Of a DNA stretch of 64,000 bases, positions 54,527-63,741 are shown one piece after another. The notes under the pieces are model-generated. The model was given only the letters and a program-made list of their open reading frames with translations. It searched no databases and was not told the origin of the DNA. Numbering within the stretch: the stretch's first letter is position 1; the number at the start of each line of letters is the position of its first letter. The DNA comes from Halobacillus sp. A1 (lineage in GTDB: Bacteria > Bacillota > Bacilli > Bacillales > Halobacillaceae): NCBI RefSeq assembly GCF_024189295.1, contig NZ_JAIZEN010000006.1:124001-188000 (forward strand). Direction: 5' to 3'. The position numbers and the translations under genes were made by a program.

Positions 54527-55822
54527 ATGAAAGATACAATTACTGTTGGTTTACTAGGATTAGGCACCGTTGGAACGGGTGTTATTGAGATTCTTGAAGA
54601 CCACAAAGAAAGTATTCAACATAAAACCGGGAGTAACGTCATTATTAAAACAGTCCTTGTGAATGATATGAATAAACCCCGTGATCTAAAGAATTCCTCA
54701 GCGCAACTTACAGATCGTTATGAGGATATAACGAATGATCCAGAAATCGATGTCATTGTAGAAGTCATGGGTGGAATCGATCACACTTTAAAAATATTGA
54801 TGGAAGCCATTGAAAACGGCAAACACATCGTTACAGCTAACAAAGATCTAGTAGCACAGCATGGTGAGAAGCTATTTGAAGCAAGCCAAAGAAACCGTTG
54901 TGACTTGTTTTATGAAGCAAGTGTAGCTGGCGGAGTACCTATTGTCCGCTCTATATTGGACGGGCTTTCTTCTGATCGAATTCGTAAAATGATGGGAATT
55001 GTGAACGGAACGACGAATTACATTTTGACGAAGATGTCTAAAGAAGGCGTGGATTTTGACTCCGTGTTAAAAGAAGCACAGGACCTTGGATTTGCTGAAG
55101 CTGACCCCACAGCTGATGTAGACGGGCTAGATGCAGCAAGAAAGATGACAATTCTTTCCATTCTAGGCTTTTCCATGCCTTTCAATTTAGAAGATGTCGA
55201 AGTCAAGGGCATCCGTGGCTTATCATTAGCGGATATCGAGTATGCTGAGCTTCTTGGCTATTCTGTAAAACTGATTGGTGTTGCTGAAAATGACTTAAGT
55301 GGTGTATCTGTCAGCGTGGAACCTACATTACTTCCAAGTGAGCACCCTTTATCTTCTGTAAACGACGAGTTCAATGCTGTTTATGTGTATGGAGACGCTG
55401 TCGGGGAAACGATGTTCTACGGGCCTGGGGCCGGGAAACTTCCTACTGCAACGGCCGTAGTTTCAGATTTGATTGCTGTTATCAAAAGCTTGCGACTGGG
55501 AACCTCAGGATCAGCCTACGTTCAGCCGCAATTTCCAAAACAAGTGAAAGCTAAAAAAGACCAAATGACTAAAAAATATTTACGGCTGCACGTCCATGAT
55601 CAACCAGGAATGTTAATGGATTTGACGAAAATCTTTGCAGAGTACGGTATTTCATTCGACCAAATTATTCAGCGGGAAGCAGATAAAGATGACGAACGTG
55701 AGCTTATGATGATTACACACCAGGTAAGTGAAGAGGATTTCCAAAAAGCCTATAAAGATCTGGAGTCTCTATCCTCCATTCGTTCAGTAGACAGTGTGTT
55801 TCGTGTAGAAGGAGGAAATTGA
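54527..55822 (+). CDS. hom: Homoserine dehydrogenase with ACT domain
   Basis: 431 residues. NAD(P)-binding start [17 protein letters not shown], catalytic block [18 protein letters not shown] and [18 protein letters not shown] in the middle, [18 protein letters not shown], then a C-terminal ACT domain about 350-425 ([20 protein letters not shown]) for feedback control by threonine. It reduces aspartate semialdehyde to homoserine. First gene of hom-thrC-thrB, with the next start codon inside the stop region. Confidence 0.96.
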   Translation: MKDTITVGLLGLGTVGTGVIEILEDHKESIQHKTGSNVIIKTVLVNDMNKPRDLKNSSAQLTDRYEDITNDPEIDVIVEVMGGIDHTLKILMEAIENGKHIVTANKDLVAQHGEKLFEASQRNRCDLFYEASVAGGVPIVRSILDGLSSDRIRKMMGIVNGTTNYILTKMSKEGVDFDSVLKEAQDLGFAEADPTADVDGLDAARKMTILSILGFSMPFNLEDVEVKGIRGLSLADIEYAELLGYSVKLIGVAENDLSGVSVSVEPTLLPSEHPLSSVNDEFNAVYVYGDAVGETMFYGPGAGKLPTATAVVSDLIAVIKSLRLGTSGSAYVQPQFPKQVKAKKDQMTKKYLRLHVHDQPGMLMDLTKIFAEYGISFDQIIQREADKDDERELMMITHQVSEEDFQKAYKDLESLSSIRSVDSVFRVEGGN

Positions 55823-55824
55823 CG

Positions 55825-56877
55825 ATGTGGAAAGGTTTATTAGATAAATATCCTGATTTATTGCCGGTAACACCAGAAACTCCTTCATTGACCTTACATG
55901 AAGGAAATACACCGCTTTTGCCGATCCCGACCATTTCCAAAGAACTAGGCATCGAAGCTTATGTCAAAATAGAAGGTGCCAACCCCACCGGCTCATTCAA
56001 AGACCGAGGAATGGTGCTAGCTATGGCTAAGGCCATTGAAGCAGGGTCAAAAGCTGTAATTTGTGCTTCTACAGGTAACACTTCCGCTTCTGCTGCAGCT
56101 TTTGCCGCTCGTGCAGGGTTGCGATGTATCGTAGTTATTCCAGACGGTAAGATTGCGGAAGGAAAACTTGCACAGGCCGTGATGTATGGAGCTGAAATTT
56201 TCTCCATTAAAGGTAACTTTGATCAGGCGTTGAACATTGTTCGTGAAATTGCAGAAAAAGAACCGATTACTCTCGTCAATTCTGTTAATCCTTATAGAAT
56301 AGAGGGACAAAAGACGGCAGCTTTTGAAGTATGTGATGTACTAGGTGATGCTCCTGACTTCTTAGCGATTCCAGTAGGGAATGCCGGAAACATTACAGCT
56401 TACTGGAAAGGTTTCAAAGAATATCACGAAGCTCATGGCACGAAACTTCCAAAAATGCTTGGTTTTGAAGCAAGTGGTTCTGCTGCCATCGTTCGTAACG
56501 AAATCATTGAAAACCCGGAAACATTAGCTACAGCAATCCGAATCGGCAACCCTGCAAGCTGGCAGCCCGCTCTTAAAGCAGCTGAAGAATCTAAAGGTCA
56601 AATCAACGAAGTAACTGACGAAGAAATCGTTGAAGCTTATCAGTGGCTGGCCAGTAAAGAAGGAGTTTTTGCTGAACCTGCTTCATGCGCATCGCTCGCC
56701 GGCACGATAAAAAAGGTTAAGGACGGAACAATCCCTAAAGGTTCCAAGGTTGTCCACGTCTTGACAGGGAACGGACTTAAAGATCCGGTCACTGCTATTG
56801 AGAAAAGTGCTATCAAACCTACTGTCATTGAAAATGACCTTCAGCAATTTAAGGAAGCAGCTGGTGTTAGCTCATGA
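55825..56877 (+). CDS. thrC: Threonine synthase
   Basis: 350 residues from ATG 55825 (SD GGAGG, 9 bases; a TTG at 55819 is too near it). PLP lysine in [11 protein letters not shown] (near residue 58), phosphate loop region [32 protein letters not shown] and C-terminal GNGLKDP. It converts O-phosphohomoserine to threonine. Overlaps thrB by 4 bp. Confidence 0.96.
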   Translation: MWKGLLDKYPDLLPVTPETPSLTLHEGNTPLLPIPTISKELGIEAYVKIEGANPTGSFKDRGMVLAMAKAIEAGSKAVICASTGNTSASAAAFAARAGLRCIVVIPDGKIAEGKLAQAVMYGAEIFSIKGNFDQALNIVREIAEKEPITLVNSVNPYRIEGQKTAAFEVCDVLGDAPDFLAIPVGNAGNITAYWKGFKEYHEAHGTKLPKMLGFEASGSAAIVRNEIIENPETLATAIRIGNPASWQPALKAAEESKGQINEVTDEEIVEAYQWLASKEGVFAEPASCASLAGTIKKVKDGTIPKGSKVVHVLTGNGLKDPVTAIEKSAIKPTVIENDLQQFKEAAGVSS

Positions 56878-57788
56878 ACTGCTTGACCATTCGTGTCCCA
56901 GCTACCTCAGCAAATCTGGGGCCAGGATTCGATTCAATCGGTATGGCGCTGACTCAATATGTAACCCTGGAATGTGAACGTGCAGAAGAATGGTCGTTCG
57001 TCTTACAAGAGAAAGACGTACCTTTCATTCCTAAAGGTAAAAGTAACTTAATTTACAAATCAGCTTTGTTTACGGCTAGCCGATTCGGTATTGAAGAATT
57101 GCCCCCTCATCAAATTACGATGACAAACGATGTACCTATCGCAAGAGGACTAGGAAGTTCTTCGACCGCAGTAGTCGGCGGAATTGAGCTCGCCAACCAG
57201 ATTCTTAAACTGGAACTTAGTGATCAGGAAAAGTTAAAGATTGCTTGTGATATTGAAGGACATCCTGATAATGTCGCCCCTGCCATTTGCGGCGGCATCA
57301 CTGTTTCAAGCTATGATGGTACAGAACTTGAATCCGTTCGTTTCTCCAAAGGGTTGGAATCATTGACGTGGATAGCTGTCATCCCTGATTATCACGTGGA
57401 AACAGAAGAAGCTCGGGCTATACTCCCAACCCAAATGGATTATAAAGGTGCGGTACATGCGAGCGGTATGGCGAACGTTCTTGTTGCCGCACTAGCGGAA
57501 AAAGATTGGGATCTCGTCGGAAGAATGATGAAAAAAGACAAGTGGCATCAACCCTACCGCAGTGGTTTAATTCCTGATTTTCCTCACGTATCCAGAGTAC
57601 TCAATGATCATGGATCACTAGGTCATTATATTAGTGGAGCAGGCCCAACAATGATCGGACTTTTTAAAGACGCTTCAGCTAAACAGATAGACTCGTTAAT
57701 CGAAGATTTACCAGACTACCAGGTAAAAATTCTTCACGCCGACTTACATGGCGTTACATCTACTAATACAGCGGCTATGAACCAGTGA
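56874..57788 (+). CDS. thrB: Homoserine kinase
   Basis: 304 residues, GHMP kinase family: [20 protein letters not shown] at the start, ATP loop [17 protein letters not shown] near 88-104, and [13 protein letters not shown] near 255. It phosphorylates homoserine, giving the ThrC substrate. Coupled to thrC by overlap (ATGA), last gene before the terminator. Confidence 0.96.
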   Translation: MNCLTIRVPATSANLGPGFDSIGMALTQYVTLECERAEEWSFVLQEKDVPFIPKGKSNLIYKSALFTASRFGIEELPPHQITMTNDVPIARGLGSSSTAVVGGIELANQILKLELSDQEKLKIACDIEGHPDNVAPAICGGITVSSYDGTELESVRFSKGLESLTWIAVIPDYHVETEEARAILPTQMDYKGAVHASGMANVLVAALAEKDWDLVGRMMKKDKWHQPYRSGLIPDFPHVSRVLNDHGSLGHYISGAGPTMIGLFKDASAKQIDSLIEDLPDYQVKILHADLHGVTSTNTAAMNQ

Positions 57789-57812
57789 GCTCATTTCACT
57801 GGTTCATTTTTT
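57780..57812 (+). terminator. Terminator after thrB
   Basis: AACCAGTGA, six-base loop, TTCACTGGTTCATTTTTT; the 5' arm overlaps the end of thrB. Confidence 0.9.
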
Positions 57813-57945
57813 CATTCTTCGACTATTAATCTTACAGAATATCGAATAATCAAAGGAATTGTTTAATTATGGGGATAACTAATACTATAAAAACAATCGA
57901 TTGTTGTATAGAATATAAGTAATGATTAATAAAGGAGTTAAGATT

Positions 57946-58314
57946 ATGAGTAAAAAGAGTAAACAATATGATTATGATTTAACTGAAGTAAAAAGGTTGA
58001 TTGAAGAAACTGACAAAAACTACCGAGAAATTTCTAAAGATACTGGCTGCCCGTATGCAAGTGTCGTTTATCACGGAAGAAAAATCCGAGGACGCGTCAA
58101 TCGCAGCCAACATGATATTGTGGCTGAAGTCCCATCCCACGTTCCTTCGCCTACTGCAGAAGAATTGGAGCAAATGCCATTATTCGGCGGCACTACATTA
58201 AATATCTCAAGAAATAATATTTCCATCCATGATGCAGAATTTGAAGCTGCCCGCATGATCCAAGCTGCCAAAGCTCTGGGGTTAAGTAAAATTAACATCA
58301 CCATAGAAAAATAA
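57946..58314 (+). CDS. Unknown protein with possible N-terminal helix-turn-helix, 122 aa
   Basis: Starts MSKKSKQYDYDLTEVKRLIE at ATG 57946 (SD AAAGGAG). Residues 10-45, ending YREISKDTGCPYASVVYHGR, look like a homeodomain-like HTH that reads repeated units of DNA; the rest (AEELEQMPLFGG, then an acidic-basic helix AARMIQAAKALGLSK) is not recognised. Single gene with a terminator; function unknown. Could be a small DNA-binding regulator. Confidence 0.65.
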   Translation: MSKKSKQYDYDLTEVKRLIEETDKNYREISKDTGCPYASVVYHGRKIRGRVNRSQHDIVAEVPSHVPSPTAEELEQMPLFGGTTLNISRNNISIHDAEFEAARMIQAAKALGLSKINITIEK

Positions 58315-58319
58315 CTTGT

Positions 58320-58350
58320 AAACGTTCTAACAAAGCTTAGAACGTTTTTT
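58320..58350 (+). terminator. Terminator after 122-aa gene
   Basis: AAACGTTCTAA, six-base loop, TTAGAACGTTTTTT. Confidence 0.92.
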
Positions 58351-58433
58351 ATTTAGATGGTACAAAATGATGTCGACAGGATGCTGTAAACATACTTCCC
58401 CTATACTCTCACGTAAATCTCAGGACTGGCTAT

Positions 58434-58457
58434 ACCTGGATAAGTCAATACCCAGGT
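58434..58457. other. Hairpin in gap between small genes
   Basis: ACCTGG-N12-CCAGGT within a 200-bp stretch without genes, flanked by TGGCTAT and TTGGCTG. No T-tract, no known RNA family recognised. Confidence 0.35.
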
Positions 58458-58550
58458 TTGGCTGTCTTACCGTTTTCCCGCAGAACTTCTATTTATATAA
58501 TAAATGATCTATCCCCTTAATCACCACTGAGCTGTGACTGAGTCTCTTTA

Positions 58551-59045
58551 TTACATAGATAAACGTTCACGAAGAATTCTTCGCGCATGCCTTCCCCAAT
58601 TTTTGACTGAGTCTTTAGAAACCTTTTCCAAACTTGCAATTTGTTCTACGGATAAATCATGGATGATGAAATAATAGACCCATTTCCATTGGTTTTGTGT
58701 AAGTAAAGACTTTACTTGCTCCCATAAATGATGATCTTCTATGTAATCTTCAGTTAACAGGCTGGTGGTTGCGGAGGTCTGCTGTAGATAATTTAACTGG
58801 TGCTTTTGTTGAGTGGATTCTTTGCGGATTCGATCAATAAGAGCATTGCGTATTTTCCAACTTAAGAAAGTCGAGAACTTCCCTAACTCTTTGTCGTATG
58901 ACTCATAAGCTTTCCAGAGTGCAACTAATCCTTCCGAGAAATATGTCCCTTCTGAATCATTAATCCTTAAACTGTGAATATGATAATAGATCAAGCGTTG
59001 ATTCTCCTTAACTACTCGTTCAAAATTCAAATGTTCATTCGACAT
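58551..59045 (-). CDS. Small sigma-70-family factor (group not assigned)
   Basis: 164 residues. Region 2: VKENQRLIYYHIHSLRINDS, then EGLVALWKAYESYDKELGKFSTFLSWKIRNALID (cited in parts), with the FSTFLSWKIRNALIDRIR helix typical of sigma region 2. Region 4 HTH near the C-terminus: LSVEQIASLEKVSKDSVKNW. Regions 1.1 and 3 are absent, like alternative or competence-type sigma factors. SD GGGGAG precedes ATG 59045. Divergent from a second sigma-like gene 191 bp away. Target promoters unknown. Confidence 0.85.
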   Translation of the reverse strand: MSNEHLNFERVVKENQRLIYYHIHSLRINDSEGTYFSEGLVALWKAYESYDKELGKFSTFLSWKIRNALIDRIRKESTQQKHQLNYLQQTSATTSLLTEDYIEDHHLWEQVKSLLTQNQWKWVYYFIIHDLSVEQIASLEKVSKDSVKNWGRHARRILRERLSM

Positions 59046-59236
59046 AAGGTGCTCCCCTAACTATTCCAAATTTATCCTTCCATAGTTATAATCGTTGAAA
59101 ACACCCTTATTGGTGTCAAAATGTTTAAAAAATAAATTTTTCATAGTAAATTAACCATATAAAATTGAAATTTAAAATAATTAATGTAATTTTCAGAAAT
59201 TCGTTTCTTTTTTTACAAAATTAAGTAATAATATAA
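59046..59236. other. Divergent region between two sigma-like genes
   Basis: 191 bp, very AT-rich. GACACC-N6-GGTGTC-type inverted repeat at 59102-59118 (ACACC/GGTGT arms). No clear SD before the rightward gene, and no SigA promoter could be assigned. Confidence 0.4.
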
Positions 59237-59743
59237 ATGCGCGCAAAAAAACAATTGAATATTCAATTAGAATTGAGCTTATTCGTGAATGAGTCACCTT
59301 CTTCTTTTGAAAATTATCGGTACCTTGTTTATTACACACTAAATCGATTGAATGTTCCTCTTCCTTATGAAGATTTAATTCAGGAAGCCTACTTCATTTA
59401 TGTCCAATGTATAGCTCGTTATGACCCGTACCGTTGCAAATTTTCAACGTACTTCACTCATAAACTCCTCTATTTCTATAAGTCATATTTAAGAAATGAT
59501 CAACGAGCTTCACCCCTTTACATCGACCGACAACTCTCAATTGACCCCTCTCTTGATATCATTCTGCTTCATGATATTTATTCCCATTGCCGCCTTACGT
59601 CACTTGAAAAAACCGTCGTAGAATTGACGCTTGAAGAGTATACAATTATTGAAATATCTGAAATCACTAATAAGAGTGAGTCGACAGTGAAAAGAACAAG
59701 AAAATCATTGAAGAATAAACTAAGGAGATACGTGTTGCAGTAA
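59237..59743 (+). CDS. Second small sigma-70-family factor
   Basis: 168 residues. Region 2-like block YLVYYTLNRLNVPLPYEDLI, QEAYFIYVQCIARYDPYRCK then FSTYFTHKLLYFYKSYLR, and C-terminal region 4-like HTH YTIIEISEITNKSESTVKRT. The ATG at 59237 has no recognisable SD, only AT-rich DNA before it, so the gene could be leaderless or use another start. Shares the general build of the factor encoded divergently but is only distantly similar. Confidence 0.72.
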   Translation: MRAKKQLNIQLELSLFVNESPSSFENYRYLVYYTLNRLNVPLPYEDLIQEAYFIYVQCIARYDPYRCKFSTYFTHKLLYFYKSYLRNDQRASPLYIDRQLSIDPSLDIILLHDIYSHCRLTSLEKTVVELTLEEYTIIEISEITNKSESTVKRTRKSLKNKLRRYVLQ

Positions 59744-59745
59744 GC

Positions 59746-59759
59746 ATTAAACGTTTAAT
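59746..59759. promoter_or_regulatory. 14-bp perfect palindrome
   Basis: ATTAAACGTTTAAT directly after the second sigma-like gene; possible operator for the next gene. Confidence 0.35.
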
Positions 59760-59809
59760 CTATGGAAGACAGGGTATTAAATAACAACCCATAAAGGAGG
59801 GGTAATCAG

Positions 59810-60097
59810 ATGGAACGTAATGCAAGCGAATCCATCCCATTAGCTAATATTTGGCTCGATAACACCCCCACCTCGTATACCCAAGCCTTCGTGGAACGGC
59901 TCTCTTACGAATGGATGATCGAAATCATTAACCCCCGCCCGATCCCACTGATTGAGGATAAAGAGATTATCCAGCAGATTTCATTTAAACAAATTGACGG
60001 CCAGGCGATCTCCAATGCTGATATACAATTCTTTGAGATGATGGAAGAAGAAGAAGTCACGGTTTATCGCTTCTTTGTATACCCGCAGGAAGGATAA
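59810..60097 (+). CDS. Unknown small protein, 95 aa
   Basis: MERNASESIPLANIWLDNTP to VYRFFVYPQEG, after a strong SD AAAGGAGGGG. Acidic (net negative), no membrane segment or signal. No family recognised. It follows the sigma-like gene by 66 bp and could be its first target. Confidence 0.65.
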   Translation: MERNASESIPLANIWLDNTPTSYTQAFVERLSYEWMIEIINPRPIPLIEDKEIIQQISFKQIDGQAISNADIQFFEMMEEEEVTVYRFFVYPQEG

Positions 60098-60121
60098 TGG
60101 GATGCTTTTTCAGTAAAGCAT

Positions 60122-60328
60122 ATGTTATTCTTACGGATAGAAGCCTTAATTAGTGAGAGGAAGAGCGTCTTGTTTTATTTATTGTTTGCTTTGTTTTTCA
60201 TCATTTTTTTAGTTGCGGGTTATTTCACCCCGTTAGAAATAACATCAGTGGGGGCATCTTTAGCGATCGCTATGATCATAGGAAACCTATTTATGTATGT
60301 TAAAACGAAAAAAGAAAATAAAGAATAA
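60122..60328 (+). CDS. Small membrane protein, unknown
   Basis: Up to 68 residues with two helices (LFYLLFALFFIIFLVAGYF and SVGASLAIAMIIGNLFMY) and a Lys-rich tail. The ATG at 60122 has no SD; an in-frame TTG at 60170 lies 9 bases after SD AGAGG and would give a 52-residue product starting just before the first helix, so it may be the true start. Function unknown. Confidence 0.6.
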   Translation: MLFLRIEALISERKSVLFYLLFALFFIIFLVAGYFTPLEITSVGASLAIAMIIGNLFMYVKTKKENKE

Positions 60329-60366
60329 AAATGAGCGATCAGGTCTAGAATCTGATCGCTCATTTT
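60327..60366. terminator. Bidirectional terminator
   Basis: AAAATGAGCGATCAG ... CTGATCGCTCATTTT: 15-bp stem between converging genes. Confidence 0.92.
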
Positions 60367-60368
60367 GT

Positions 60369-61265
60369 TTATGTGAGAATATTCAACAGAATTGGGATAG
60401 TAATAACACTTAATATAGTCGTAATCAGAGTGATACTGGAAACTAAATCCGGCTTAGAATCGAACTGCACCGCATACATTGTCGTCGTAGCAGCTGAAGG
60501 CATAGCTGCTGAAACGATGAGCACACTCGCCATCAAATCGCTCATAGGTATCAATATCGTCAATGCCCAGGCAATCAGAGGAGAGCCAATTAAGCGTAAA
60601 CTGGCTGCATAAGAAACCTTTCCCCAGTCCAGGTTTTTGATGGTAATGTTAGCCAACTGCATTCCGAGTAATATCATTACACTTGGGATAGTGGCATCCC
60701 CTACCAGGGTAATGCTTGACATTATATTTTCCGATACAGGAACCGATGCAAATTTTGCCGTCAACGCAATGAGCACCGCGTATGTCGGAGGCATCTTCAT
60801 GACCGTAGTCAAAGCAAGCTTGACACCGGCTGTACCCTTAGCAGCATAATAGACGCCAAAGAAGTTCATTACGATTTGCTGAATTACCATAAAGGATACG
60901 GAATAGACGAAGCCTTGTTCTCCAAATGCAAAAAGCACGATAGGTGCTCCATAATTTCCAGCATTCATGAAAGCTGTCGATAGAATCAAACCACTTTCTG
61001 TCGAAGAATTATACTTAGCTACTTTAGATGTAATTTTATTAATGAGTAAAATTATAAAAAGTAAAATGACTGAAAAAACAATCATCATGACATATTCATT
61101 ATCAAACTCCGCATGATAAAACGTATCGAATACGAGACATGGCAGCATGATGTATAAAACAACGGTGGAAATTGATTTGATCTCAAGCTTTATGAATTTT
61201 TGGAGGATGAAACCTGCAATAAATACTAAAATTACTGGAAGAACTACTTGAAAAAATATAGCCAT
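60369..61265 (-). CDS. AEC family transporter (auxin efflux carrier type)
   Basis: 298 residues, about 9-10 helices. STAFMNAGNYGAPIVLFAFGEQG is the conserved first-repeat motif, and GDATIPSVMILLGMQL matches the second. In bacteria AEC proteins often export or take up carboxylates such as malate; substrate here is unknown. Confidence 0.86.
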   Translation of the reverse strand: MAIFFQVVLPVILVFIAGFILQKFIKLEIKSISTVVLYIMLPCLVFDTFYHAEFDNEYVMMIVFSVILLFIILLINKITSKVAKYNSSTESGLILSTAFMNAGNYGAPIVLFAFGEQGFVYSVSFMVIQQIVMNFFGVYYAAKGTAGVKLALTTVMKMPPTYAVLIALTAKFASVPVSENIMSSITLVGDATIPSVMILLGMQLANITIKNLDWGKVSYAASLRLIGSPLIAWALTILIPMSDLMASVLIVSAAMPSAATTTMYAVQFDSKPDLVSSITLITTILSVITIPILLNILT

Positions 61266-61403
61266 GCGCCCCTGCCCTTTCTACGTAATAATACCGATTC
61301 TCTAAGTCTACCAAATTAGCAGGGATCACAGCTAGGTTTTTATAAATCAAGGTCTGCTTTTTCTAAAGAAAGCCCATAACCATATGGCAATGAGCTTTCA
61401 TGG

Positions 61404-63062
61404 TTATTCTTTTAACCAGACTTCACCATCTTTATATTTGATTTGCTCAGGGTAGCGCAAATCAGTCACTTCATCTAGTGTTTCTTGAGAAGGAGGAGCA
61501 GTATTCAATGAGACTACAATATTAGCAATGATTGCCGATGCTGCACCAAAGACACCAGCTCCCGTATCGATAATACCTAAAATCGTAAATCCTAAATACT
61601 TCGCTGCAAAGATATAACTCAGAGTAACCGTTAACCCAGTAACCATCCCGGCAATTACCCCCGGTCCATTCGCCCTTCTCCACCAGACCCCCAGTAACAG
61701 AGCAGGAAAGAATGATCCTGAAGCAAGAGCAAACGCCCAAGCCACAATCTGAGTAATCGCTCCCGGAGGATTCAAAGCTAATAGTCCTGCGGCAACAGTA
61801 GCAAGCACAATAGAAAGACGACCAACAAAGAGACGTTTACTCTCTGTAGCTTTTGGATTAATCGAACGGTAATAGATGTCGTGTGATAAAGCAGCTGAGA
61901 TCGCGATCATCAACCCCCCAGTTGTAGAGAGAGCGGCAGCCATAGCTCCTGCTGCCATCAGTCCGATCACAAAAACTCCTAAATTTGCGATTTCAGGAGT
62001 AGCCATTACAACTATATCATTACTAATGGTAAGCTCCTGCCATTGAAGCATCCCGTCTCCATTAGTATCAGCTACAGATAATTGTCCCGTGTTAATCCAC
62101 GGCTCTGTCCAGGCTGGCAAATTATCCAGTTGAGTATTTGCGACTTGTGTCATTAAAATAAAACGAGAAAACGCGGCATATACAGGTGCTGAAAGATAAA
62201 GTAATCCGATAAAAAGCAGTGCCCAAGCACCACTCCAGCGCGCCGCTTTCATTGTAGCAACCGTATAAAAGCGAACGATAACATGCGGCAGACCTGCAGT
62301 TCCTGCCATAAGTGTGAACATTAGCGCTAAGAATTGCCATTTCGTAGCTTCCGTAAATGGAACCACATATTCAGAAATACCTAGTTCACGATCCAGCTCT
62401 CTCATCTCTCCAATGATTTCACCATAAGAGATCCATGGGGCGGGATTCTGAGTAAGCTGCAGTGACATGAAAATAACTGGAATCAAATAAGCGATGATCA
62501 ACACAAGGTACTGGGCTACCTGAGTCCAAGTTATCCCCTTCATGCCACCCATAGCGGAATAAAACGCAATGAGAACTACGCCAATTAAAGTACCAATGGC
62601 CGTGTCAACCTCAAGTAAACGACCGATAACGACGCCTGACCCTGATAACTGCCCAACGGAATATGTGAAACTGATAATAATAGTTGCAACGGCAGCGATT
62701 AATCTGGCCGTATTGCTCCGATACCGGTCTCCTATGAATTCAGGGACCGTATATCTTCCGTATTTCCTTAATTGAGGAGCCAGCAGGAAGGTAAGCAGCA
62801 AATACCCGCCTGTCCACCCCATAATGTAAGCCAGTCCATCATAGCCAAGAACCATAACGGTGCCTGCCATACCAATGAATGAAGCAGCACTCATCCAGTC
62901 TGCTCCAATAGCCATTCCATTAAATACGGGGGGAACACCTCGGCTTGCCACATAGAAGTCAGAAGTCTGCTTCGCCGTGTTAAAAATAGCAATACCTATG
63001 TACAAAGCAAAGGTCGCCCCAATTAGTGCTAGCGAAACTAGAAATTGCATATCCAAAGCCAA
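61404..63062 (-). CDS. Sodium:solute symporter, VC_2705 subfamily (ActP-like)
   Basis: 552 residues, about 13 helices. SSS-family features: YVASRGVPPVFNGMAIGADWMSAASFIGMAGT, GYLLLTFLLAPQLRKYGRYTVPEFIGDRY (cited in parts) and AAGLPHVIVRFYTV-like middle. An unusual hydrophilic insert with an EF-hand-like loop DTNGDGMLQWQEL is at about 325-338. Likely Na+-driven carboxylate uptake, such as acetate or a related acid. Start TTG 63062 after SD AAGGAG. The small subunit gene is just upstream. Confidence 0.88.
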   Translation of the reverse strand: MALDMQFLVSLALIGATFALYIGIAIFNTAKQTSDFYVASRGVPPVFNGMAIGADWMSAASFIGMAGTVMVLGYDGLAYIMGWTGGYLLLTFLLAPQLRKYGRYTVPEFIGDRYRSNTARLIAAVATIIISFTYSVGQLSGSGVVIGRLLEVDTAIGTLIGVVLIAFYSAMGGMKGITWTQVAQYLVLIIAYLIPVIFMSLQLTQNPAPWISYGEIIGEMRELDRELGISEYVVPFTEATKWQFLALMFTLMAGTAGLPHVIVRFYTVATMKAARWSGAWALLFIGLLYLSAPVYAAFSRFILMTQVANTQLDNLPAWTEPWINTGQLSVADTNGDGMLQWQELTISNDIVVMATPEIANLGVFVIGLMAAGAMAAALSTTGGLMIAISAALSHDIYYRSINPKATESKRLFVGRLSIVLATVAAGLLALNPPGAITQIVAWAFALASGSFFPALLLGVWWRRANGPGVIAGMVTGLTVTLSYIFAAKYLGFTILGIIDTGAGVFGAASAIIANIVVSLNTAPPSQETLDEVTDLRYPEQIKYKDGEVWLKE

Positions 63063-63090
63063 TCACTCTCCTTTGTATTCAACCATCTTA

Positions 63091-63375
63091 TTAGTCATCA
63101 TTTGTATCTACGTGCTCTGGGTTAAAACCGAACTTCTTATCAATCTTGTCACTGACAATTGCATTAATGAATAATAAAATAATGAAAGTTAGCACAGCGC
63201 CCTGAGCTCCCATGTAATAACTGAATGGAATTCCCATCACTGTAAAAGACGTAAGCTCCTGAGCAAAGAAGACAACGACATAAGAAACAAGAAAACCTAT
63301 GGCCAGGTAAATTGTAATCATCATGGTGCGATATTTGAAGTAAGCGTCTGCTTTTTTACGTTCAACTTTTCTCAC
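63091..63375 (-). CDS. DUF4212 small subunit of sodium:solute symporter
   Basis: 94 residues with two helices (MITIYLAIGFLVSYVVVFFA and AVLTFIILLFINAIVS) separated by a loop with GIPFSYYMGAQG. It matches the small protein always encoded before VC_2705-type symporters. GTG start with SD GGAGGTG; 28 bp before the transporter gene, so they are co-expressed. Confidence 0.88.
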   Translation of the reverse strand: MRKVERKKADAYFKYRTMMITIYLAIGFLVSYVVVFFAQELTSFTVMGIPFSYYMGAQGAVLTFIILLFINAIVSDKIDKKFGFNPEHVDTNDD

Positions 63376-63741
63376 TCTGTCTCACCTCCCTTCAGTATTT
63401 AATTCTTTGGCTCTGTTAAAGTTGAGTGTTGATATTACCTAAAAAAGAGAACTTCCAATTTTATGGAAGTTCTCATTACATATATTTCCTTATTAAGCTA
63501 AAGCCCCAGATACACTAAGAATTGAATTCAAGATAATTAGTTTTTTTCAAAATTATATTAAACCCAAAATTTCAGTCTTTAATAATGTGAAGTACATTAT
63601 AAGAGTAAACACTATATCACAAATTGTTACTTTATAAGCGTTAGGGTTGTGTGCATAACTTACATTCCATAAACCGCTCTCCCCATTTAAGAAACAGCAA
63701 CAAAGAAAATAAGTATATACTACGGACTTTACTAGATAAGC
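63376..63741. other. Intergenic region with orphan terminator and possible small RNA
   Basis: 366 bp, no gene seen. A strong minus-strand terminator at 63441-63474 lies 265 bp after the gene at its right and could end an independent transcript. A TATAAT at about 63605-63600 on the minus strand is followed by 120-130 bases to the terminator. An 11-13 codon frame (MRTSIKLEV...) with SD AAGGAAA inside overlaps the terminator. Confidence 0.35.
63441..63474 (-). terminator. Strong terminator, minus strand
   Basis: GAGAACTTCCA, short loop, TGGAAGTTCTCTTTTTT. Confidence 0.88.
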
